Below are positions 35,403-42,557 of a stretch of DNA of 64,000 nucleotides, one piece after another. The DNA is from Pseudomonadota bacterium. Its GTDB lineage: Bacteria > Desulfobacterota > Desulfobulbia > Desulfobulbales > Desulfocapsaceae. Under the pieces are notes generated by a model. It worked only from the letters and a program-made list of their open reading frames with translations. It was not told where the DNA came from and ran no database searches. The stretch lies in the NCBI GenBank assembly GCA_023412495.1, contig JAEYNP010000017.1, positions 1-64,000 of the forward strand, read 5' to 3'. The first letter of the stretch is position 1, and each line of letters begins with the position of its first letter. A program made the translations under genes and the position numbers.

Positions 35403-36392
35403 TTACACCAAAACGAGACGCATCCTCTGCATGTCGTCCTGTTTGCCTATGGCGACTATAATGTCATTGGCCTCAATAATTGCCAACGGGCCAGGGTTGA
35501 ATATCATCTCTTTGTTGGCTTTTTTTATGGCGACGAGAATAACTCCAAAATCACGACGCAGGTTACTTTCAATAAGTGTTTGGCCGACCATCTGAGAGGT
35601 CGCCTGAACCACGGCCTCTTCCAGTTTTAATCCCAGGTTGCCACTCATCATAGCCATATCGAGAAAGTCGACAACAGTAGGTTTTTTCAGTATCTGGGCC
35701 ATCTTCGTTCCTCCCATATTATAGGGGCATATAACCCTGGAGGCCCCGGCTCGAAGGAGTTTCTGTTCATTTTTCACGTCGGCAGTTCTGGATAGAACAA
35801 AAATATCAGGATTGAGGCCTTTCGCCGTAAGAGTGATGAAGACGTTATCGGCATCACTGGAAACAGCTGTCGCCAATCCTTTTGCTTTCATAAGACCAGC
35901 CTGGAGCAGCACTTCATCAGCAGTAGCATCCCCGACAAGGTAGAGGTAGTGCAGCTTTTCCAAGAGTTCTGCCTTATCACCTTTTTCTATCACCAGAAAC
36001 GGGATTTGTTCATCGGCAAGCTCTTTGCAGATGACCTCACCGATCCTGCCAAATCCGCAAACAATAAAGTGTCCAGCCAATCCAGAAATTTGTTTTTCCA
36101 ATTTTCTCCTCCCCAGAAGCGTGCGTAATTCCCCTTCGATAAATATTTTTGCCACCTGCCCGAGTGTATACGTAAGTAGACTGATTCCAGATACAATAAT
36201 GAAGATAGTTAGAACTCTGCCGGTGTGTGATAATGGTGCAATTTCGGAGAAACCGACGGTACTGATGGTTATCAGTGTCATATAAAATGAATCAAAGACC
36301 GGCATATGCTCTATAGTAGAGTATCCGACGGTGCCAATGGCGATAATGGTCAACAGCAAAAACAAGGATATCCGCAATTTCACAGTTTCCAT
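35403..36392 (-). CDS. Potassium channel with RCK/TrkA-N domain
   Basis: The 329-residue protein has two membrane spans around a pore helix and filter (FYMTLITISTVGFSEIAPLS, filter at residues 45-49). An RCK domain follows, starting with the Rossmann motif GHFIVCGFGRIGEVICKELA and continuing through VVGDATAD-like and VSSDADNVFITL segments. It ends with a TrkA-C-like region (EEAVVQATSQMVGQTLIESN). Channels of this MthK-like design are gated by nucleotides or Ca2+. The filter reads TVGFS instead of TVGYG. Base composition is noticeably less GC-rich than neighbours. It is not in an obvious operon. Confidence 0.9.
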   Translation of the reverse strand: METVKLRISLFLLLTIIAIGTVGYSTIEHMPVFDSFYMTLITISTVGFSEIAPLSHTGRVLTIFIIVSGISLLTYTLGQVAKIFIEGELRTLLGRRKLEKQISGLAGHFIVCGFGRIGEVICKELADEQIPFLVIEKGDKAELLEKLHYLYLVGDATADEVLLQAGLMKAKGLATAVSSDADNVFITLTAKGLNPDIFVLSRTADVKNEQKLLRAGASRVICPYNMGGTKMAQILKKPTVVDFLDMAMMSGNLGLKLEEAVVQATSQMVGQTLIESNLRRDFGVILVAIKKANKEMIFNPGPLAIIEANDIIVAIGKQDDMQRMRLVLV

Positions 36393-36597
36393 AAGGATCC
36401 AGGTTATTAAAGTGTTTCAGAAAACCGATATGTTAATAGCTTGAGATACGATAAGGTGCTGTCAATGCTGTCAATGCCGACTCAGATTAGATGGGTAGCA
36501 GTAATTGTTGCAGAACACAAAGGCGCCGAAAAAGATTGAACTGGGCGCGACAGTAACTGCAAATCACAGAGAATGGAGTTTGAGATATTACTGATAT

Positions 36598-37077
36598 CTA
36601 TTTCTGCAACGCCTGTCCTCTCGATGTGAATGAAATTCCAAGCTGAGACTGGCTACCAATCATTACAGTTTCAATAATTGGTGGATTGGTGGGAGCATCA
36701 GCCTGCCAGATGACGATGAAATTAGCACCCGAACCTCCGGAACTATCATTTTGCGGGATAATATAACGCTCTGAAACGAGGGGACCGAGAGTTACCGGGG
36801 CATGGATAAAATGTTTCAGTAATTTGCCCTGAGTTTCATAATAATCGACCACTGAAATAGAAATGGAGTTCTTCGGATCTATATTGCGAATGCTCAGCGT
36901 TACCGACAATAGTAGCTGTGCTTCCTTATTGCCATGATAAATGTGGGAATAAGCAGGAACATAGACGGTCTGTCCAGTCGTTTTCTCGGTTAAATCTGTG
37001 GCGGTGGCATTCGAGATTGAGAAGATCAGAATGGAAAGAACGGCAGAAAGAAACATTTTCATAGAGGGATATCGCAT
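36598..37077 (-). CDS. DUF3124 family exported protein
   Basis: The 159-residue protein has a signal peptide (MFLSAVLSILIFSISNATAT) and a beta-rich domain whose landmarks (QTVYVPAYSHIYHGN, LLLSVTLSIRNIDPKNSI, YYETQGKLLKHFI, LGPLVSERYIIPQNDSSGGSGANFIV) match the DUF3124 family of unknown function. AAGGATT before ATG 37077 supports the start. It sits 200 bases from the K+ channel gene in the same AT-richer patch. Confidence 0.85.
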   Translation of the reverse strand: MRYPSMKMFLSAVLSILIFSISNATATDLTEKTTGQTVYVPAYSHIYHGNKEAQLLLSVTLSIRNIDPKNSISISVVDYYETQGKLLKHFIHAPVTLGPLVSERYIIPQNDSSGGSGANFIVIWQADAPTNPPIIETVMIGSQSQLGISFTSRGQALQK

Positions 37078-37466
37078 GACAATCCTTATTGAGTGATGAG
37101 GTTAAGATACCAATTACTAAGAGATATTACCTGGATCATTGGGAAGTTGTCCATTATCATTTTCTTATTCTCCAAAAATCTGACATTGCTAGAAAGGAGA
37201 TGAGTTCGATGATTTCTTTGGTTGGTCACAAGAGATTGCCGAAGTCCCCAAGGGGCCAATTTTCTTCAAAGGGGGCCGATGTTGCCGATTGTCGCCGCAG
37301 TACCGACGAGTTCTATTGTGGGCGAGCTTTCAATTATGGTAAAGGCGTAGGCAAAGATATTCAGGTTCTACAAGAGTGAAGACGTTCCCTGAGAATCATC
37401 TGTCATCTCCGTAGCCATAGCAGCCAGTGGACAACAAGAAGAACGCGGTCGATCGCGGGCAATCAT
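37078..37466. other. Intergenic region, no gene seen
   Basis: An open frame of 96 residues beginning with TTG at 37089 lacks a ribosome-binding site and shows no family features, so I do not call it. No repeat or terminator is clear in this stretch. Confidence 0.45.
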
Positions 37467-38051
37467 CTATTTCGCGACTTTCCTAAATATATCGGGGTAC
37501 AGCCGTTCGGCGCACTCGGGACAGATGCCGTGGGTGAACTCGGCTTCCGTGTGTTTCTTGATGTAACCCTCGATCTGGATCCAGGCTCCCGTCTCGTCCT
37601 TGATCCTCTTGCAGGAAGCGCAGATGGGCAGCAGGCCGCGCAGGATCTTCACCTCCTGGAGGGCCTTTTCTCGCTCGAGCAGCATCGCGTTGCGCTGCTC
37701 TTCCATCCTCTTGCGCATCAGGCCGAGCAGGGCAATGGCCCAGACGGTAAAGAGCGATATGCCGCGGTTGAACGCCGTCTTCCATATGTCCTCCGCCGGC
37801 GGCTTGAAGAGCAGGGCGGTGAGGATCAAGATGGAGGATATGATCGCAAGAACGAGTGTGGCCGGGCGGTGTGGGAGCCACAGTGACACCAGGATGACCG
37901 TTACGTAGAGCACCCCCACGGCGATCCCGGCAGGAATGGCAAGGTCGAAGAGGAAGATGGAAAATAGGAGGATGCCGCAGGCAAAGTACAGCACTGCCAG
38001 GGAATAATCAGGAGAACCTGGGCCGGTGAACGGCTTAGCCTTCATATCCAT
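37467..38051 (-). CDS. Membrane protein with sensor-type N-terminus and C-terminal Cys motif, no kinase domain
   Basis: The 194-residue protein has four hydrophobic segments (for example LYFACGILLFSIFLFDLAI and LVLAIISSILILTALLF), a short coiled coil (KRMEEQRNAMLLEREKALQE) and a C-terminal block ILRGLLPICASCKRI...CPECAERLYP. The CX2C and CX2C pair probably binds zinc. That block is found at the end of many sensor proteins in deltaproteobacteria, but here no histidine kinase, GGDEF or PAS domain is present. ATG 38051 and ATG 38045 are both possible starts; the second has GAGG at better spacing. Confidence 0.75.
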   Translation of the reverse strand: MDMKAKPFTGPGSPDYSLAVLYFACGILLFSIFLFDLAIPAGIAVGVLYVTVILVSLWLPHRPATLVLAIISSILILTALLFKPPAEDIWKTAFNRGISLFTVWAIALLGLMRKRMEEQRNAMLLEREKALQEVKILRGLLPICASCKRIKDETGAWIQIEGYIKKHTEAEFTHGICPECAERLYPDIFRKVAK

Positions 38052-38189
38052 CCTCTTGGTCGCGGTCTCCTGCGGGAGATCGGCTAAATAATCGGCTGGG
38101 TTTTCGGGTTGCGGCTCTTTAAGATTCTACCTGAGATGATAAGACAGCTTCCCGGGAAAGAAACGGTCGGCGGCTTTTCCTCCCCTACG

Positions 38190-38729
38190 CTACCGCCAGA
38201 ATTCCGGATACTTACGCTTTTCCGGGATGTTATTGACGAGGAGGGCGACCAGCAGCATCACCCCTGCGCCCAGGGCGGCGGGCATGAGGACATAGAGGTA
38301 ACCGAGACCATGGATGGTGTCGCCGCCGATGACGGCGATAAGCGCCGTCGCACCTCCGGGCGGGTGCAGGGTTTTGGTGAGATGCATGATGGCGATCGAC
38401 AGGGATACAGCCGCCGCCGCGGCAAACCAGGTATCGCCGCCCAGCCACTGGAAGGCGGTGACGCCGATGAAGGCCGAAAGGATATGGCCGCCGAGGAGGT
38501 TCCTCGGCTGGGCCAGCGGACTGCGGATTGCTCCGTAGACAAGGACCGCCGAAGCCCCGAAGGAACCGATGATCATGATCAGCCCCGTCCGGTCGAGGAC
38601 CGCGGCGTGAATTATGGAAACCGCGGCGATGCCGGTGAAACTGCCGATCCAGGACCAGAGTATCTCCGCCGCGCCGACCCGGGGGGGGCTTTGTCCCCCG
38701 CCCTTCATCTTCCGGAGCAAGTGTCTCAT
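38190..38729 (-). CDS. HPP family integral membrane protein
   Basis: The 179-residue protein has about four to five spans and the eponymous HPP motif (LHPPGGATALIAVIGG), preceded by IIGSFGASAVLVYGAIRSPLAQPRNLLGGH. HPP proteins have been linked to nitrite transport in plastids and cyanobacteria; the role elsewhere is unknown. Its start overlaps the stop of the upstream CBS-domain gene by four bases (ATGA), and in other genomes HPP and CBS domains occur fused in one chain. Confidence 0.88.
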   Translation of the reverse strand: MRHLLRKMKGGGQSPPRVGAAEILWSWIGSFTGIAAVSIIHAAVLDRTGLIMIIGSFGASAVLVYGAIRSPLAQPRNLLGGHILSAFIGVTAFQWLGGDTWFAAAAAVSLSIAIMHLTKTLHPPGGATALIAVIGGDTIHGLGYLYVLMPAALGAGVMLLVALLVNNIPEKRKYPEFWR

Positions 38730-39343
38730 TTCGATCTCCTTTCCCGGGTGTGGAAGGCGTAGGCGAGATCGGTGCGGGTGACGATTCCCACCGGGTGTTC
38801 TTGCGCATCGATAATCGGCAGACGGTTGATCCGCTTTTCGGCGAAAAGGGCGGAGACAGCGCCGACGGACATCTCCGTGGTTCCGGTCAGCGGCGGACGG
38901 CTCATGATGTCCGCCACGGTCTTGTGGTGCAACATGCCGATCATGCAGCCCCGGTTGTTGAGGCAGTGGGTGGCGATCCGCATGAAGGAGGGCTTTTCTC
39001 CCATGCCCATCTCCCGGAGGAAGTCCTTTTCCGATACCACGCCGACGATCTTGCCGCCAGCACCCACGACCGGGGCGCCGGAAACTTGGGCCTCGGCAAG
39101 CAGCGCGGCGGCCTCGACCAGCGCAGTCCCCTGGCCAAGCGCCAGCACCGGTTTCGTCATGATCGTTTCGGCGGTGAGCGTATTGAACAGCCTTTTTACG
39201 GCCAAAACGTAGGCGATTTGATATATTTCCTTGAAATCACCGGGTGTTATGTCTAAATACCCCGGAATGGCCCTCATGGCCTCGATGACATCCTGGTCGG
39301 ATATGGCCAACGGAGAAAATTCATCGGCAGGTAGTTCTTTCAT
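38726..39343 (-). CDS. CBS-domain pair protein
   Basis: The product is about 205 residues. A short N-terminal region is followed by two CBS domains (AETIMTKPVLALGQGTALVEAA...APVVGAGGKIVGVVSEKDFL and VADIMSRPPLTGTTEMSVGAV...LPIIDAQEHPVGIVTRTDL). CBS pairs bind adenosine nucleotides and usually control an attached or neighbouring protein. Since the next gene is an HPP membrane protein overlapping by four bases, the CBS pair probably regulates it. ATG 39343 with GGGGGAAGA upstream is chosen over ATG 39358. Confidence 0.9.
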   Translation of the reverse strand: MKELPADEFSPLAISDQDVIEAMRAIPGYLDITPGDFKEIYQIAYVLAVKRLFNTLTAETIMTKPVLALGQGTALVEAAALLAEAQVSGAPVVGAGGKIVGVVSEKDFLREMGMGEKPSFMRIATHCLNNRGCMIGMLHHKTVADIMSRPPLTGTTEMSVGAVSALFAEKRINRLPIIDAQEHPVGIVTRTDLAYAFHTRERRSK

Positions 39344-39493
39344 TCTTCCCCCTTTCACGGCGAAATGAGTCGGGCGCCTTGCTTCTGTGACGCCATCACC
39401 GCATCATACCTTTCATTTCAATCAAAGCCGCGGCGCGGCAAACCATTTGGCGATCTCCCATTTCTATAGTATAGACACCCCTGTTCAAGGTAA

Positions 39494-39507
39494 TTGACTT
39501 AAGTCAT
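39494..39507. promoter_or_regulatory. Candidate CRP/FNR-superfamily operator
   Basis: TTGAC-TTAA-GTCAT contains a perfect 12-base palindrome (TGACTTAAGTCA, 39495-39506). It lies in the 447-base space between the divergent CBS/HPP pair and the K+/H+ antiporter. The layout (TTGAC, four bases, inverted half) is that of CRP/FNR-type sites, but there is no regulator gene nearby to support it. Confidence 0.4.
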
Positions 39508-39554
39508 TCCGCGATGCCAAAGAGGAAAAAAATGATGAGGATTGGCTTTAGTAC

Positions 39555-39573
39555 GTGAAGGTACTTATACCCC
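39555..39573. repeat. Partial copy of the GATAAGTAC palindromic element
   Basis: GTGAAGGTACTTATACCCC is the complement of GGGGATAAGTACCTTCAC with one extra base. It is followed by CCCCTCAAGGGG, a small hairpin. Only one arm of the element is present. Confidence 0.6.
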
Positions 39574-39790
39574 TCAAGGGGGACCGGAGGTGCTCCCTAT
39601 GATTTTTCGTGTTCCGCAGCGAGAGTTCCTGGTGCGATACAACAATGTAATTGAAAGAAACATGAATATAATCAATAATAACTGCATGTAGATGTTGGCC
39701 CGGACAGCTGTGGCGGCCGGCTGAAGTTCCCTTATCGCCGGAAAATCCACCTGCCTTGCAGCACTCACCGACTCGGAGGTTCCGCTCTTC

Positions 39791-41506
39791 ATGAACACCA
39801 TACTGTTTTTCACCGGCATCCTGCTGCTGCTCGGCATTGCCTCGAGCAAGTTTTCCGCTCGTATCGGCATGCCTGTGCTGGTGCTGTTCCTGGTGGTCGG
39901 CATGTTGGCCGGGTCGGAGGGACTGGGCGGTATCGACTTCGAGAATTACAGTCTCGCCAACAGCATAGGCAGTATCGCCCTGGCGTTGATCCTCTTCGAC
40001 GGCGGCCTTCGTACGTCCATGTCCGCGGTTCGCTCCGCCTGGCGTCCGGCGCTTTCCCTGTCCACGGTCGGGGTCCTGCTGACTGCGGCGCTGACCGGCC
40101 TTGCCGCCGCATGGGTGCTGGGCGTGCCGTTGCTCCATGGCATGCTTCTTGGCAGCATCGTCGGTTCGACCGATGCTGCGGCTGTTTTTTCGGTTCTTCG
40201 CACCAGCGGCCTCAAGCTTCCGCCTCGGCTGACCGCAACCCTCGAGGTGGAAAGCGGTTCGAACGATCCCATGGCGATCTTTCTTACGGTCGGCCTGATC
40301 GAGATAATCATGGGCACGGCCGACACAACGGCCGGCGTAGTCATGCTCTTCGTTCTCCAGTTCGGGGTGGGAACGATGATCGGTGTCGGTGTCGGATACT
40401 TTGCCGCCTGGCTGGTCAACCGGATCAATCTCGATTATCCGGGCTTGTACCCCATCCTCGCCCTGGCCCTCGGGTTTCTTTCCTACGGTCTGGCCGCGGT
40501 TCTGGGGGGAAGCGGCTTTCTCGCCGTGTATTTGACCGGCATCGTTCTCGGCAACAGCAGGCTTGTCTTCAAGAACGGGATCTTTCTCTTTCACGACGCA
40601 GGCGCGTGGCTCGGCCAGATCATGCTCTTCATCATGCTGGGTCTTCTGAGTTTCCCTTCCCGGCTGTTGTCGGTCGCCCTCGAAGGCCTGGTGGTCGCCC
40701 TGGTCCTGATCTTCCTGGCCAGGCCGATTGCGGTAATGCTCTCGGCTTTTCCTTTTCGTTTTTCCCTGCGGGAATACACCTTTCTCTCCTGGGTCGGCCT
40801 GAAGGGGGCCGTGCCCATCACCCTGGCGACCTTTCCCCTCCTGGCCGGCGTGGAGCAGAGTGAGCTGCTCTTCAACGTGGTCTTTTTCGTCGTTCTGGTG
40901 TCGGCCATCAGCCAGGGCTGGTCGCTGCCCCTCGTGGCCCGCTGGCTGGGGCTCGGGCAGCGATCGGACATCAAGGCGCCGCTTACCGTGGAAATCAACG
41001 CCCTGCGGCATGTCGACGGCGAGATCGTCGAGTATGTCGTCGGCCCCCATTCACGGGCGGCGGGCCTGGCGCTCCGCGACATGGCCCTGCCCTATGAGGT
41101 GCTTGTTACGCTCATTGTCAGAAATGACGAAATAATGATTCCAAGGGGAAGGAGTGTCCTTTTGCCGGGTGACCATGTCTTCATCACCATGCGGAGCAGG
41201 TGCAAGCCGCTCATCAACTGTTTCTTCGATTCCTGCGCTGTGGATCCGCAATTGTCGGCAGGCCTTAAACTTGATTTTCGCGCAGACAGCACTGTGGAAC
41301 AACTCTATAGATTTTTCGGCATTTCCGAACCACCTGTTCTGGGGGGCCGCCCGATCGGTTCGCTGATCGACCCGGAAAGGAAAGGGAGCTTGAGGGTGGG
41401 CAGATTTATTGTCTCGCCGGGAGAAAAACAGGGCCTGGTGAGTCTCGTGTACGATCCCCAGAGCCACTGTGAGCCGGTAAACCCGGCTCAACAGATTATC
41501 TCCTGA
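39791..41506 (+). CDS. nhaP2: K+/H+ antiporter of the CPA1 family with TrkA-C domain (NhaP2/CvrA-like)
   Basis: The 571-residue protein exchanges K+ (or Na+) for protons across the inner membrane. It has 12 to 13 spans with the family landmarks FDGGLRT, GSIVGSTDAAAVFSVL and ESGSNDPMAIFLTVGLIEI (the Asp of the ion site), followed by LSWVGLKGAVPITLATFPL. The C-terminal domain (from about 400; LTLIVRNDEIMIPRGRSVLLPGDHVFITM) is a TrkA-C regulatory domain. The length matches NhaP2/CvrA. GGAGG lies rather far (about 12 bases) before the ATG. It stands beside other ion and stress genes. Confidence 0.92.
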   Translation: MNTILFFTGILLLLGIASSKFSARIGMPVLVLFLVVGMLAGSEGLGGIDFENYSLANSIGSIALALILFDGGLRTSMSAVRSAWRPALSLSTVGVLLTAALTGLAAAWVLGVPLLHGMLLGSIVGSTDAAAVFSVLRTSGLKLPPRLTATLEVESGSNDPMAIFLTVGLIEIIMGTADTTAGVVMLFVLQFGVGTMIGVGVGYFAAWLVNRINLDYPGLYPILALALGFLSYGLAAVLGGSGFLAVYLTGIVLGNSRLVFKNGIFLFHDAGAWLGQIMLFIMLGLLSFPSRLLSVALEGLVVALVLIFLARPIAVMLSAFPFRFSLREYTFLSWVGLKGAVPITLATFPLLAGVEQSELLFNVVFFVVLVSAISQGWSLPLVARWLGLGQRSDIKAPLTVEINALRHVDGEIVEYVVGPHSRAAGLALRDMALPYEVLVTLIVRNDEIMIPRGRSVLLPGDHVFITMRSRCKPLINCFFDSCAVDPQLSAGLKLDFRADSTVEQLYRFFGISEPPVLGGRPIGSLIDPERKGSLRVGRFIVSPGEKQGLVSLVYDPQSHCEPVNPAQQIIS

Positions 41507-41530
41507 AGCGGAACGGCGTGGGCCGAGATT

Positions 41531-42463
41531 TTATCCGGCGAGTTTTACCGGAGTGGAGAAACCGGCGGGTTTGATGGCGAGCACCGAGCATGTCAGCTGA
41601 TTGAGAATTGCCTCCGCGGTATTGCCGATGATGAACCCGGCAATGCCGGTCCGAACGACCGTGCCCATGACGACGAGATCGGCGCGCAGCTCCTCAGCCA
41701 CTGCAGGCAGCATCTTTTGCGGGGATCCTTTTGGCAGGTGAAAGCGGGGGAGAAGGCGATTGTAGGCTTCGGCCCCCAGCTGCTGGCGTAGTCTCTCGCC
41801 GAGTGCGAACAGCAGCTTCTGGCGGTTCATGTATTCCTGCTCGACATGAGTGGTCGCGGCATCCGTCCTGCCTTCACTTCTTGCCAGGAGCGCGCCCTCG
41901 GCGAAGGCTCCCCAGGCATGGACCAGGTGAAGGGAGGCGGATTCTGACAGGGCAAGTGAGCCGGCAAGTTCCAGGATATCCAGGTTGAGATCCTGCTCCG
42001 CCGCCGGACGCAGAAGGTCGAGATCGACCGCCGCCACGATGCAGTCGTATTTCGATTTTTCCGGCATTTTCATCAGCCAGACCGGGCAGGGGCACTTGCG
42101 CAGCAGATGCATATCGTCGCTGCCGAACAGCCTCTTCAGAAAATCCGGGTTCTCCGCAGCCTTGACAACCAGGTCGTGGCCATTGCGCAGCACGGCTCGG
42201 ATCACCTCCAGAAAAACCGTTCCCATCCGAACCTCCAGTTTGATGTTCAGGCGATGCCGGTGGGGCTCGGTCAACGATTCGAGGATTGCCCGGCGGTTAT
42301 CCAGCACAGCCGCTGCCTGCTGCCGATCCGCCGTGGGGGGAGAGACATCGATGAAGGTCAGCTCCGCGAGATTGCTCTCCGCAAGCGTAACCGCCCGGGC
42401 AATCGCCGCCCCCTGGTCGAGGCTCGGCTCGGTGACATAGAGAACATTCTGGAAAATTTTCAT
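41531..42463 (-). CDS. Double-domain universal stress protein
   Basis: The 310-residue protein carries two UspA-like domains in tandem, the UspE arrangement. The second ends with the nucleotide-binding signature MGTVVRTGIAGFIIGNTAEAIL, followed by the beta strand CSVLAIKP. The first has VRMGTVFLEVIRAVLRNGHDLVVKA and LRKCPCPVWLMKM. It would be a cytoplasmic stress protein of unsettled biochemical function. AAGGGAG before the ATG is a good ribosome-binding site. It lies between the antiporter (converging) and zntA (same strand). Confidence 0.92.
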   Translation of the reverse strand: MKIFQNVLYVTEPSLDQGAAIARAVTLAESNLAELTFIDVSPPTADRQQAAAVLDNRRAILESLTEPHRHRLNIKLEVRMGTVFLEVIRAVLRNGHDLVVKAAENPDFLKRLFGSDDMHLLRKCPCPVWLMKMPEKSKYDCIVAAVDLDLLRPAAEQDLNLDILELAGSLALSESASLHLVHAWGAFAEGALLARSEGRTDAATTHVEQEYMNRQKLLFALGERLRQQLGAEAYNRLLPRFHLPKGSPQKMLPAVAEELRADLVVMGTVVRTGIAGFIIGNTAEAILNQLTCSVLAIKPAGFSTPVKLAG

Positions 42464-42557
42464 GGAAACTCCCTTTTTTTTGTTTCAGCTGACAACTCTC
42501 GCGAGTGCGAGATCACCGTTCCGGCGCCCCCGGTGCTTTCCCCGACAGTATAAACGA

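Larger units (their letters stand above)
39344..39790. other. Divergent control region of CBS/HPP and antiporter genes
   Basis: The region holds the palindrome at 39494-39507 and a partial copy of the GATAAGTAC-family repeat at 39555-39573. No coding sequence is supported. The presence of both a palindrome and a repeat makes it the likely control point for the two divergent units. Confidence 0.55.

Noticed and set aside
37089..37379. Open frame of 96 residues starting with TTG
   Set aside because: No ribosome-binding site, no recognised family, and poor codon texture.
39548..41050. Long minus-strand open frame (about 500 residues) opposite the antiporter
   Set aside because: It is rich in Glu, Gln, Arg and His, has no family features and lies opposite a clear 571-residue antiporter gene; it is a shadow of GC-rich codons.
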